Below, one piece after another: positions 25,317-32,979 of a stretch of 64,000 nt of DNA (position 1 is the stretch's first letter; each line of letters starts with the position of its first letter). The notes beneath the pieces are model-generated. The model was not told the DNA's origin. It searched no databases and saw only the letters and a program-made list of their open reading frames with translations. The position numbers were made by a program, and so were the translations under genes. The DNA lies in NCBI RefSeq assembly GCF_016734765.1, contig NZ_JAERQE010000002.1:248001-312000 (forward strand), written 5' to 3'. Origin of the DNA: Microvirga soli (GTDB lineage: Bacteria > Pseudomonadota > Alphaproteobacteria > Rhizobiales > Beijerinckiaceae).

Positions 25317-26105
25317 TCAAAAGTCCTGATCGGGTTGCCTGTCGAGCGTCTGAACCACAAGGCCGTTTTCGATCAATGCGGTCCACACATCTTCCGCCGT
25401 ATCGGCGAAATTGATCAGGTCGGGATCCCTCTCGCTGATCATGCCGTGCTCAAGGAGAGCGTCGAGCTTGATGACGGATTGCCAGTAGCTTTTGTCGAAG
25501 AGCACGATGGGCAAGGGCGGGGCCTTGCCCGTCTGCCGGAGGGTCAGGAACTCGAACAGTTCGTCCAAGGTGCCGAAGCCTCCGGGGAATACCACGAGGG
25601 CATTGGCCCGCATCGCCAGATGCATCTTGCGCATCGCGAAATAATGGAAGCGAAAAGTCAGGTCCGGGGTCGAATAGGCATTGGGCTCCTGCTCGTGCGG
25701 CAGGGTGATGTTGAAGCCGATCGACGGTGCACCTACGTCAAACGCCCCCCGGTTGGCGGCTTCCATGATGCCGGGTCCGCCACCCGTCGCGATGACGTTG
25801 TCGCGTGTCCCGCTGGTGACCGTCATCGCGCCGCCGCGTTGCGATGCGATGGCGCCGAAGGAGCGCGCCTCCTGATACCAGAACGGGTGCCGGCCGGGCC
25901 CGTCCTCCCGGATGCGGGCGCTGCCGAACACCACGATAGTGGATCGCACGCCCCAGGTCCGCAGGCTCTCCTCGGCCTTTGCGTATTCCAGCATGAACCG
26001 CACACCCCGCGTGGAATCGCCGAGCAGGAAATCCTGGTCGAGTGCTGCCAGGCGGTAGGAGGGCGAGGCCATATTCGCCGCAACCGAGCGCTTGCTGTCA
26101 TCCAT
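25317..26105 (-). CDS. LOG family protein (cytokinin-riboside 5'-monophosphate phosphoribohydrolase-like)
   Basis: Rossmann-like nucleotide-processing enzyme (262 aa from the ATG at 26105). The family motifs are unmistakable: VVFGSARIRE, VIATGGGPGIMEAANRGAF and the PGGFGTLDELFEFLTLRQTGK motif (PGGxGTxxE), with Arg in FRFHYFAMRKMHL. LOG proteins release the base from nucleoside monophosphates and were often misnamed lysine decarboxylases. The N-terminal extension of about 60 residues is longer than in short LOGs and matches the TIGR00730-type long subgroup. Upstream of it is the proline-rich peptide gene in the same direction. Confidence 0.88.
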   Translation of the reverse strand: MDDSKRSVAANMASPSYRLAALDQDFLLGDSTRGVRFMLEYAKAEESLRTWGVRSTIVVFGSARIREDGPGRHPFWYQEARSFGAIASQRGGAMTVTSGTRDNVIATGGGPGIMEAANRGAFDVGAPSIGFNITLPHEQEPNAYSTPDLTFRFHYFAMRKMHLAMRANALVVFPGGFGTLDELFEFLTLRQTGKAPPLPIVLFDKSYWQSVIKLDALLEHGMISERDPDLINFADTAEDVWTALIENGLVVQTLDRQPDQDF

Positions 26106-26158
26106 GGGGTAGGGCTCCTTTGACCCGGCCACGCACAAAGCACAGTTTCAGCGCGGCG

Positions 26159-26374
26159 TTAATTCCCCATCGGGCCGATTGGGAGTTCCTGAGGTCCCGA
26201 GGGGGGAATACCCACCGGCTCGGCCGGGCTGGGAGCGTCATTGGGCGTGACCGGCGGGACGCCAACCGGCTCCTGAGGGCCCGGAATGCCGGCCGGGCCG
26301 GGATCGGGATGCACGGGCTGGGGCATCGGATCGGGAACATCGGGCTGCGGATTGGGAGACGGTGTATGGGACAT
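26159..26374 (-). CDS. Proline-rich small protein (71 aa), unknown function
   Basis: About a third of the residues are proline, in near-repeats such as PDPMPQPVHPDPG, PAGIPGPQEPVGVPP and PAEPVGIPP. There is no signal peptide, membrane segment or recognisable domain. The ATG at 26374 has GGAAGGA about 8 bases upstream, a convincing ribosome site, and 53 bases separate the stop from the LOG gene's start, so it is probably a real gene co-transcribed with it. Low-complexity composition in high-GC DNA can be fortuitous, hence the moderate confidence. Confidence 0.55.
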   Translation of the reverse strand: MSHTPSPNPQPDVPDPMPQPVHPDPGPAGIPGPQEPVGVPPVTPNDAPSPAEPVGIPPSGPQELPIGPMGN

Positions 26375-26597
26375 TTCTCGCATCCTTCCTGGCTCGGCGC
26401 CGGCCGGCACCTCCACGGCATCGCAGTGGCGTAACTAGGCTGCGAACGGAGGATGAACCGGGTTTGTTCCGAGCCCTCCCTGCAGGGCAAGGCTGCAATG
26501 AATTTTCCCTATAGCCCCTTGCGGCATGCTCGCTATATCAAAGGCACACAAGGAAAGAGGGCGAAGCACAGCTCTCAAGGAAAGCGAGCGCCAGCCG

Positions 26598-27794
26598 ATG
26601 GACCACCTGTCTTCAACGAACATTGCCCGTATTCTGCCGGAAGATGGGTTCCAGGGTGCGCTCGTCGGGCGTGTCTGGCGTCCCGGCCTGGGACCGTCGG
26701 TGGTGGCCGTCAGAGAGGATGGCCTCTTCGACATCTCCGCCGCATGCTCCACGGTCAGCGATCTTGCCGCCATGGACGACCCGGCGCGTGCCGTGAAGGC
26801 CGCCCAGGGCGAGAGGGTCGGCTCGCTGGAAGACATTGCCATGAATACGGCCCCCGACAGGCGAGACCCTTCGAAGCCTTGGCTCCTGGCTCCCATCGAC
26901 CTTCAGGTCATCAAGGCTGCCGGTGTCACGTTCGCGGTCTCCATGCTGGAGCGTGTCATCGAGGAGCGGGCACGCGGCGATGCCAGCGCTGCAGCGGAGA
27001 TTCGGGCCGAGGTTCTGCGACTCGTGGGCGACGATCTCAGCCGTCTCAAGCCGGGCTCCACTGAGGCCATGGCGCTCAAAGAAGTCCTTATGGCGCAGGG
27101 TGCCTGGAGCCAGTATCTCGAGGTCGGCATCGGGCCGGACGCGGAGGTCTTCACCAAAGCCCCGACCCTCTCCTCCGTCGGGGCCTTCATGGATGCGGGC
27201 CTGCATCCCAAATCCACATGGAATAACCCTGAGCCGGAAGTGGTGGTGATTGTCACGGCTCAAGGAAAAATCGTGGGCGCCACGCTCGGCAACGACGTGA
27301 ACCTGCGCGATTTCGAAGGGCGGTCTGCTCTGCTGCTCTCGAAGGCGAAGGACAACAACGCGTCCTGCTCGGTCGGTCCTTTCGTCCGCTTCTTCGACGA
27401 GACCTTCTCTCTCGATGATGTGCGCCAGACCACGGTGACGCTCACGGTGGAAGGGGAGGACGGGTTCAGGCTCGAAGGCTCGTCCTCGATCACGAAGATC
27501 AGCCGCGATCCCGAGGATCTGGTTGAACAGACCGTTGGACCGCACCATCAATACCCGGACGGTTTTGCGCTGTTCCTGGGAACCATGTTTGCTCCCACGC
27601 AGGATCGGGGCGAGCCTGGCATGGGCTTTACCCACAAGCATGGTGACGTCGTTACCATCGCGGCTCCCAAGCTTGGGGCGCTCGTCAACCGAATGAAGCC
27701 GAGCTCCGAATGTGAGCCCTGGACCTTCGGTATCCGCGCACTCATGTCCAACCTGGCCCAGCGGGGCCTCATCAACACCAAACAGGCAGGTTAA
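26598..27794 (+). CDS. Fumarylacetoacetate hydrolase family 2-keto-3-deoxy-pentonate dehydratase (XylX-like)
   Basis: Probably dehydrates 2-keto-3-deoxy-xylonate/arabonate to alpha-ketoglutarate semialdehyde (398 aa). Long segments look like Caulobacter XylX: KAAGVTFAVSMLERVIEE, WSQYLEVGIGPDAEVFTK, WNNPEPEVV, NDVNLRDFEGRSALLLSK and YPDGFALFLGTMFAP, which include the FAH-family metal-binding acidic residues. The ATG at 26598 is preferred over an in-frame ATG at 26526 because homologues begin near DHLSS. Two bases separate it from the KGSA dehydrogenase, the enzyme that uses its product. The upstream pathway enzymes are not in this window. Confidence 0.85.
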   Translation: MDHLSSTNIARILPEDGFQGALVGRVWRPGLGPSVVAVREDGLFDISAACSTVSDLAAMDDPARAVKAAQGERVGSLEDIAMNTAPDRRDPSKPWLLAPIDLQVIKAAGVTFAVSMLERVIEERARGDASAAAEIRAEVLRLVGDDLSRLKPGSTEAMALKEVLMAQGAWSQYLEVGIGPDAEVFTKAPTLSSVGAFMDAGLHPKSTWNNPEPEVVVIVTAQGKIVGATLGNDVNLRDFEGRSALLLSKAKDNNASCSVGPFVRFFDETFSLDDVRQTTVTLTVEGEDGFRLEGSSSITKISRDPEDLVEQTVGPHHQYPDGFALFLGTMFAPTQDRGEPGMGFTHKHGDVVTIAAPKLGALVNRMKPSSECEPWTFGIRALMSNLAQRGLINTKQAG

Positions 27795-27796
27795 CG

Positions 27797-29272
27797 ATGA
27801 CGAAGAATTATATTGCGGGCGAGTGGCTTGCCGCATCGGAGGCCTCGCCGAACATCAATCCGTCGAACACGCAGGATGTGTTGGGCGAGTTCGCCCGCGC
27901 CTCGGCGGCAGAGGCCGAGCGCGCGATTGCTGCTGCTTATGACGCCTTTCCGGCCTGGTCGCGCTCCTCGATCCAGCAGCGCCACGATATCCTGAAGAGC
28001 GTCGGCGACGAGATCCTGGCCCGCAAGGAGGAGCTCGGACGCCTGCTCTCCCGCGAGGAGGGCAAGACGCTCCCCGAGGGTATCGGTGAGGTTACCCGCG
28101 CGGCCCAGATCTTCCACTTCTTCGCCGGCGAGTGCCTGCGTCTGGCGGGCGAGAAGCTGCCATCCGTGCGCCCGCTCATCGACGTGGAGATCACCCGCGA
28201 GCCGGTAGGCGTGATCGGCCTGATCACGCCCTGGAATTTCCCCATCGCCATTCCGGCCTGGAAGATCGCCCCGGCGCTTGCCTACGGCAACACGGTGGTG
28301 TTCAAGCCTGCCGAGCTCGTGCCGGGCTCGGCCCACGCGCTCTCCGAGATCATCATCCGGGCCGGCGTGCCGGCCGGCGTGTTCAACCTGGTGATGGGTA
28401 AGGGCTCGGTGGTGGGCGAAGCCATGCTGCAGAGCCCCAAGGTCTCGGCCATCTCGTTTACCGGCTCCGTGCCCACAGGACGCCGCGTGGCTCAGACCTG
28501 CATCACGGCCGATCCCATGAAGAAGCTGCAGCTCGAGATGGGCGGCAAGAACCCCATGGTAGTGCTCGACGATGCTGACCTGAAGGTTGCGGTGGACTGC
28601 GCCGTCAACTCGGCCTTCTTCTCCACCGGCCAGCGCTGCACCGCCTCCTCGCGGCTGATCGTGACCGAGGGCATCCACGACCGCTTCGTGGCCGCCATGC
28701 AGGAGCGCATGGCCGGCCTGGTGGTGGACGATGCCCTGAAGGCCGGCACCCATATCGGCCCGGTGGTGGATCAGGGCCAGCTCGACCAGGACCTGAAGTA
28801 CATCCGCATCGGCCAGGAAGAAGGCGCCAAGCTGGTGGCGGGCGGCGAGCTTCTGAAGCGCGATGCGCCCGGTTTCTATCTGGAGCCGGCCCTGTTCACG
28901 GAGGTGGACAACCGGATGCGGGTGGCGCGTGAGGAGATCTTCGGGCCTGTGGCGACGGTCATCCGAGCCAAGGACTATGAAGAGGCGCTGGAGATCGCCA
29001 ATGACACGCCGTTCGGGCTGTCGTCCGGCATCTGCACCACGAGCCTGAAATATGCCTCGCACTTCAAGCGCAATGCGGAAGCCGGCATGGTGATGGTGAA
29101 CCTGCCGACAGCCGGCGTGGACTACCATGTACCGTTCGGTGGTCGGAAAGGCTCGTCGTATGGTCCGCGCGAGCAGGGCCGGTATGCCGCCGAGTTCTAC
29201 ACCACGGTGAAAACCGCCTACACCTTCGACGGAAACTCACCCTACGTGCCGAAGACCACAGCAAGCGAGTAA
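27797..29272 (+). CDS. Aldehyde dehydrogenase, probable alpha-ketoglutarate semialdehyde dehydrogenase
   Basis: Oxidises 2,5-dioxopentanoate to 2-oxoglutarate with NAD(P)+ (491 aa). ALDH motifs are complete: PWNFPIAIPAWK with the oxyanion Asn, FKPAE, FTGSVPTGRRVA in the cofactor site, the general base Glu in LEMGGKNPM, the catalytic Cys in GQRCTASS, and EEIFGPVATVI. The C-terminal FGGRKGSSYGPREQG is typical of the KGSADH/YcbD group. It begins two bases after the XylX-like gene. Other aldehydes are possible, but the pairing strongly favours the pentose or uronate oxidation route. Confidence 0.88.
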   Translation: MTKNYIAGEWLAASEASPNINPSNTQDVLGEFARASAAEAERAIAAAYDAFPAWSRSSIQQRHDILKSVGDEILARKEELGRLLSREEGKTLPEGIGEVTRAAQIFHFFAGECLRLAGEKLPSVRPLIDVEITREPVGVIGLITPWNFPIAIPAWKIAPALAYGNTVVFKPAELVPGSAHALSEIIIRAGVPAGVFNLVMGKGSVVGEAMLQSPKVSAISFTGSVPTGRRVAQTCITADPMKKLQLEMGGKNPMVVLDDADLKVAVDCAVNSAFFSTGQRCTASSRLIVTEGIHDRFVAAMQERMAGLVVDDALKAGTHIGPVVDQGQLDQDLKYIRIGQEEGAKLVAGGELLKRDAPGFYLEPALFTEVDNRMRVAREEIFGPVATVIRAKDYEEALEIANDTPFGLSSGICTTSLKYASHFKRNAEAGMVMVNLPTAGVDYHVPFGGRKGSSYGPREQGRYAAEFYTTVKTAYTFDGNSPYVPKTTASE

Positions 29273-29674
29273 CCTTACGACTTCAAGACGCAAAGCATTC
29301 CGGCTCCGGCATCTTCAATAAGGTGCCGGAGCTTAACCTATGTGATGGACTGATCCTCGGAATTAAGAGCCGCTCGAGCTCGAAAAGCTCGTTGGGTGAA
29401 CATTGGAGCACATGAATTGAGCTCCATTAACTCTATCGACAAAACTCTGGCAGCTTTTTGCCACATCCATTGAACTTTGCCACGCGAACGCCATCATAGG
29501 CTTTCAAGAGATTTCGCTTACACGCTCGAATTTCCGCAGTATCAAACGTTGTTGCATGTCGAACCCAGGCGAGTTGCCTCTGGAGTATGAATTGTAACTT
29601 CGTTGTTTTAAGTCAGACTGCTGCAAGTTCTTCGAGCTGGTGCGTGGCGCTCCGTTAATAGTAGAGAACTTAAT
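29273..29674. other. Intergenic stretch of 402 bases, locally AT-richer, with hairpins
   Basis: No coding frame here looks real. A stem-loop GCTCCGGCA (29303-29311) / TGCCGGAGC (29324-29332) is the probable end of the dehydrogenase message. A second small hairpin CGAGCT-CGAAA-AGCTCG is at 29375-29391. The rest is visibly less GC-rich than flanking genes and should contain the promoter of the CYTH-like gene, but I could not pick out convincing -35/-10 boxes. Confidence 0.5.
29303..29332 (+). terminator. Probable terminator after the dehydrogenase gene
   Basis: A 9-bp perfect stem GCTCCGGCA / TGCCGGAGC with a 12-base loop sits 30 bases past the stop and is followed by TTAACCTA, a weak T-rich tail. 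Position and symmetry support termination. Confidence 0.5.
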
Positions 29675-30469
29675 ATGGTTACTTCCCGGCGTTACCTCAT
29701 TGCTTCCTCCCTTGCGCGTCTCATCCGCAAGGAGCGAGGAGGCAATCGTGTCACGGAAGGCCACTTCCCCAATCAGGCCGACCGCAGCTCCTTCGTAGTC
29801 GTCGAAGGTGACAAGGGCAGCCTCGTTCTGGTTCACACCAGTTCTGGCGGACCGATCGAGGAGCGCACCGAGGTTCCACGGGCTCATGCCGAGGCGCTTC
29901 TCGACGTGACACCGGGCAAGCTGGATTACCTGCTCACCCACCTGACAGTCGGCACCCGCGATATCCAGATTCTCCGCTTCGTGACGCCGGGTCCCCTGGA
30001 CCTGATTTCCGTGTTCTTCGAGAGCGAGGACGAGGCCCGGGATTTCCGCCCCCTGTCCTGGTTCGGTGCGGACGTCACGACGGAAGTGGCCTATCAAAAC
30101 CGCTCCATCGCGCTGGAGGGCGCCCCTCAGGCGCCGGACGTGCCGATGTCGAACGCGGCTCTCAACAGCCTGCTCGATGCTCTGGAAAACCGCTATGTGG
30201 CGCCAAGGGGCTATACGACTCACACACCCGCCCGCAATCCTGTCGAGCAGGGCGGTGGTCAGCGAAATGCACCTCCGTCGCCTCCTGCAGCCCAAGCCGG
30301 CGAGAGGCCGGCGGCCTCGCAACGCGGTGTTCTGTCCAGGCCCGCCGCTCCGGCGGATGCCGACCTGCGCGATGATGACGACAACAACGACGACAACGAT
30401 TTGAACCTCAACATTGAGGACAATGTCATCCGTGAACTGGCCCGTTCGCTCCGGCCCCAGCGCCGCTGA
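29675..30469 (+). CDS. CYTH-like protein with disordered acidic C-terminal tail
   Basis: A 264-aa soluble protein of uncertain function. Residues 1 to about 150 (opening TSRRYLIASSLARLI, then TEGHFPNQADRSSFVVVEG and FFESEDEARDFRPLSWFG) resemble the eight-stranded tunnel fold of CYTH/triphosphatase proteins, but the classical ExExK metal motif is not evident. Residues 160 onward hold NAALNSLLDALENRY, a Pro/Ala-rich linker, and an Asp/Asn-rich stretch DLRDDDDNNDDNDLNLN. It stands alone between a hairpin and a strong terminator. The CYTH assignment is from pattern resemblance only. Confidence 0.6.
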   Translation: MVTSRRYLIASSLARLIRKERGGNRVTEGHFPNQADRSSFVVVEGDKGSLVLVHTSSGGPIEERTEVPRAHAEALLDVTPGKLDYLLTHLTVGTRDIQILRFVTPGPLDLISVFFESEDEARDFRPLSWFGADVTTEVAYQNRSIALEGAPQAPDVPMSNAALNSLLDALENRYVAPRGYTTHTPARNPVEQGGGQRNAPPSPPAAQAGERPAASQRGVLSRPAAPADADLRDDDDNNDDNDLNLNIEDNVIRELARSLRPQRR

Positions 30470-30487
30470 TCTCGGTCATTCCGGAAA

Positions 30488-30522
30488 GCCCCTCGGTGGA
30501 AACGCCGAGGGGCATTTTCTTT
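30488..30522. terminator. Strong intrinsic terminator between convergent genes
   Basis: GCCCCTCGG (30488-30496) and CCGAGGGGC (30505-30513) make a perfect 9-bp stem with an 8-base loop, followed on the plus strand by ATTTTCTTT. It ends the CYTH-like gene and, read on the minus strand with a TTTCC tail, can also stop the transglycosylase transcript. Confidence 0.85.
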
Positions 30523-30550
30523 AGCTCGGCAAGTTCTTTAGCTCGGCAAG
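30517..30550. repeat. Exact 17-bp tandem duplication across a stop codon
   Basis: TTCTTTAGCTCGGCAAG occurs twice without a gap at 30517-30533 and 30534-30550. The second copy contains the minus-strand transglycosylase stop codon and last codons, the first copy repeats them downstream of the stop. It looks like a recent slippage duplication. Confidence 0.9.
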
Positions 30551-31383
30551 ACGATGCAGCTTCCTCCGGCCGAGCGGATGTCCCGGCACAGCTGCTCCGC
30601 CGCCTGCCGCGTCTCGGCCGGTGCGCGCACGCGATAGAAGGTCCGGCTCCCGCGATAGCGCAGGCGTGTGCCGATGATCATGGGCCGCGAATCCTTGATC
30701 AGTGACGCATATGTCCGACTTGCACGCCTGAAGCTGGCCAGCGCTCTGTCCTTCGAGAAATTGCCGGCAAGCTGAACGCCCCAGGGGGCAAAGGGTGGCT
30801 CGAACGTGTCGCCACGACCGGGCACCCGCAAAGTGGCGACGATCTGCAGGCATGTCTGCGGCTCAGTATCGGAGGTCTCTCGATCGGCATCCTTCTTGTC
30901 CCGTGCGTCGGAGGCCCATTCCTCCGCCGAGCGGCCTGTCACGCTGACAACGTAGTTTTGTGTTTCCGCCGGCAATCCTCCCCGACCGGCCAGCCACGAG
31001 GCGACGCGCGCCGGGCCGCCGTTATAGGCAGCGGCAGCCAAGCCCAGATTGCCGAATTGCTGTGCAAGATGGGCGATGAACTCTGCGGCCTTCGGGATCG
31101 CCTGCTCAGGATCGAAGGGATCGGTCAATCCGCGTTCCTTGGCCGTGCCAGGCATGAACTGTGCGATGCCTTGCGCCCCTGCGGGGCTGACCACATTCGA
31201 CCGGAAAGAGCTTTCCTGCCAGATCAGCCTGGTGAGCAGGTCGCGGGGGATTTTCTGGACCCGCGCAGCGCCCTCGATCAGCCGGCACAGGGCCTGCTCG
31301 ACGGTTTCGCCTGACGACTGAGAGTGCGCTGAGCCTGCGCTGCAGCAAAGAAGGATTCCGCAAAGCGCCAGCTGCAAGCGCAT
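30538..31383 (-). CDS. Lytic transglycosylase domain protein (SLT family)
   Basis: Exported peptidoglycan lyase (281 aa from the ATG at 31383, with GAGG upstream). A signal peptide (LQLALCGILLCCSAGSAHS) precedes the goose-lysozyme-like SLT domain: the catalytic Glu in LIWQESSFRSNVVSPAGAQG, then IAQFMPGTAKERGL and AAAYNGGPARVASWL are the ES, GLMQ-like and AYNxG motifs. The C-terminal part from about residue 185 (WGVQLAGNFSKDRALASFRR ... YRVRAPAETRQAAEQLC) looks like a SPOR-type peptidoglycan-binding domain. Cleaves murein glycan strands in the periplasm. The end is marked by a tandem duplication and shared terminator. Confidence 0.9.
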   Translation of the reverse strand: MRLQLALCGILLCCSAGSAHSQSSGETVEQALCRLIEGAARVQKIPRDLLTRLIWQESSFRSNVVSPAGAQGIAQFMPGTAKERGLTDPFDPEQAIPKAAEFIAHLAQQFGNLGLAAAAYNGGPARVASWLAGRGGLPAETQNYVVSVTGRSAEEWASDARDKKDADRETSDTEPQTCLQIVATLRVPGRGDTFEPPFAPWGVQLAGNFSKDRALASFRRASRTYASLIKDSRPMIIGTRLRYRGSRTFYRVRAPAETRQAAEQLCRDIRSAGGSCIVLPS

Positions 31384-31431
31384 GAACACCTCAGTGATGA
31401 ATGGGGTCAGGTGATACCAGATGGTGCCAGG

Positions 31432-31899
31432 CTACAGATAGGCGATCATGCGTCCTGCCAAGAGTGTGACGACCCATGCGAGGAGCGAGATGAGAGCATA
31501 GGCACGGGCTTCCGGCGGCAGGGCACCAGTGCGCAGGGCCGATCCGAAGCGGGCATGAAAGAGCGCGACATTGACGAGGCCCAGCGTGATGAACGCGAGC
31601 TTTACATAGAAGGCAGGGTTGGTTCCGAGCGCACGGGCCTCCACGGCAAGCAGAAGCACGCCCGTCGGGATCTGCAGAACGAGACCGGCCGCCGCAAGGG
31701 GGATGGCATGGCGCCCTACCTGCCAAGCGTGTTTGCCACGCTCCGCCAGCACCTTGATGTCGAAGACGGCAATGCCGCCGACCACGAAGGCGGCCCCGAG
31801 CACATGCAGCAGGTTCGCGGTCGTATAAAGCCATGCGGAATGTCGCCCCACATGGCCCAGCCAGGAGCCTTCCAGGGCTGCGAGCAGGTCCAGATACAT
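31432..31899 (-). CDS. Four-helix membrane protein, possibly DUF6644 family
   Basis: Small integral membrane protein (155 aa) with about four hydrophobic helices: LYTTANLLHVLGAAFVVGGIAVFDI, IPLAAAGLVLQIPTGVLLL, FYVKLAFITLGLVNVALFHA and AYALISLLAWVVTLLAGRMIAYL. A His in the first helix (NLLHVLG) and another in the third could bind a cofactor such as haem, but this is only suggestive. It follows the DUF6152 gene by five bases and is clearly co-transcribed. Family name from memory; biochemical role unknown. Confidence 0.75.
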   Translation of the reverse strand: MYLDLLAALEGSWLGHVGRHSAWLYTTANLLHVLGAAFVVGGIAVFDIKVLAERGKHAWQVGRHAIPLAAAGLVLQIPTGVLLLAVEARALGTNPAFYVKLAFITLGLVNVALFHARFGSALRTGALPPEARAYALISLLAWVVTLLAGRMIAYL

Positions 31900-31904
31900 G
31901 GGGC

Positions 31905-32258
31905 CTAGCGCAGTTCGTAGGTCTTGCCGTCAACGATGATGCGCTCGGCCCTGATCTCCGTCTCCTCGCGGGTCAACGGATAGCCCTCAAGCCTGACCGA
32001 TGTTCCAGGCTTGATCATGTCCGGGTTCAAGCCTCTCGCGCTCATCCGGAAGGGCGGCGCCAGCACCGCGTCCCAGTTTTTGTTCTCATGGGTGACGACT
32101 ACTGTCACATGAGGGTTTTCCCAATTGGCTTTCTGGACATTGCTGGTGATCGAAACGAGCCGGCCCGCGTCGTAGCTCCCCCAGCCATGATGCGCGACGG
32201 CGATGCCACCGGTCAGGAGAGCCCCGGAGAAGAACAATCCGAACAGAGGATATTTCAT
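31905..32258 (-). CDS. DUF6152-type exported protein
   Basis: Small secreted protein (117 aa). The signal peptide MKYPLFGLFFSGALLTGGIAVAHH leads into the family hallmark AHHGWGSYD, followed by a compact beta-rich domain (WENPHVTVVVTHENKNWDAVLAPP, GTSVRLEGYPL) similar to an OB-like fold. An AGGAG ribosome site stands 9 bases before the ATG. In other proteobacteria this family pairs with a small membrane protein, as here (31432-31899). The His pair after the signal peptide may bind metal. No function is established. Confidence 0.85.
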   Translation of the reverse strand: MKYPLFGLFFSGALLTGGIAVAHHGWGSYDAGRLVSITSNVQKANWENPHVTVVVTHENKNWDAVLAPPFRMSARGLNPDMIKPGTSVRLEGYPLTREETEIRAERIIVDGKTYELR

Positions 32259-32449
32259 GATCGTGGGCTCCTGCGGCTTGCAGACGGCATATTGTCCTGC
32301 AGAGTCGACTGCAGTTCAGCCGCCGTCAAGGCATTGATGCGCATAGGTTTAGGCTGATCATCGGATCGTGATGGGACGGTCAGGATTCGCTCATCGGCCA
32401 AGGCCCGACTATGCTTCGCCTCACGAATCATCACAGCTTGAGTTGGCCC

Positions 32450-32749
32450 ATGCCGTCGATCCTGAAAGACCTCTGGAACCGCTTTGCAGGCGGAGGTGGC
32501 GCGAGCGGCCACGAGGAGCCTGCTGCCGAGGCGGTCGAGTACAAGGGCTTCCGGATCCGTCCCGCGCCCTATTCGGCCAAGGGCGGGTACCAGACGGCAG
32601 GGATCATCGAAAAGGACTCCGAAACCGGCATGAGGAAGCACCGCTTCGTGCGTGCCGAGACCCATCCGAGCAAGGATGAGGCGACCGCCTTCGCGATTAT
32701 GAAGGGCAAGCAGATCATCGACGAGCAGGGTGACCGCATCTTCGGCTGA
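32450..32749 (+). CDS. HlyU family protein
   Basis: Small protein (99 aa) matching the HlyU family: EYKGFRIRPAPYSAKGGYQTAGIIEKD, HRFVRAETHPSKDEATAFA and the ending KGKQIIDEQGDRIFG. HlyU was named for a haemolysin activator in Vibrio, but that founder is of the ArsR class; most members of this short alphaproteobacterial family are uncharacterised, so a regulatory role should not be assumed. The ATG at 32450 fits homologues; the frame is open 13 residues further upstream. The ribosome site is weak. Monocistronic, upstream of catalase. Confidence 0.8.
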   Translation: MPSILKDLWNRFAGGGGASGHEEPAAEAVEYKGFRIRPAPYSAKGGYQTAGIIEKDSETGMRKHRFVRAETHPSKDEATAFAIMKGKQIIDEQGDRIFG

Positions 32750-32979
32750 GCCTTACAGACGGGTAGGGCTCGAGATCCTCGACGCGTCATTTGCGTCTGG
32801 GCGAAACTAATGCCGGCTCCGGATGTTGCCTCCGCAAACATGCGGTAGCGCACTGACAGGTCCGATCAGATAAACTGATCGACAACCCTAAAAATATCGA
32901 TTGGCATTGATGATTGCAGACCTTCTAAGGTCTTTCAGAAGGCGCATTGCCGCCAAACACCTATTCAAAGGAGAAAGCC
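32750..32979 (+). promoter_or_regulatory. Catalase upstream region
   Basis: The 230-base leader carries a small palindrome GATCAG-ATAAA-CTGATC at 32864-32880 and an AT-rich run CCTAAAAATATCGATTGG near 32887-32904 that is the best promoter candidate. I found no clear OxyR tandem ATAG sites and no GGAAC motif. The ribosome site AAAGGAGAAAGCC directly precedes the catalase ATG. Confidence 0.4.

Noticed and set aside
32255..32665. 136-residue minus-strand frame overlapping HlyU
   Set aside because: Opposite the HlyU-family gene and shares no pattern with known proteins.
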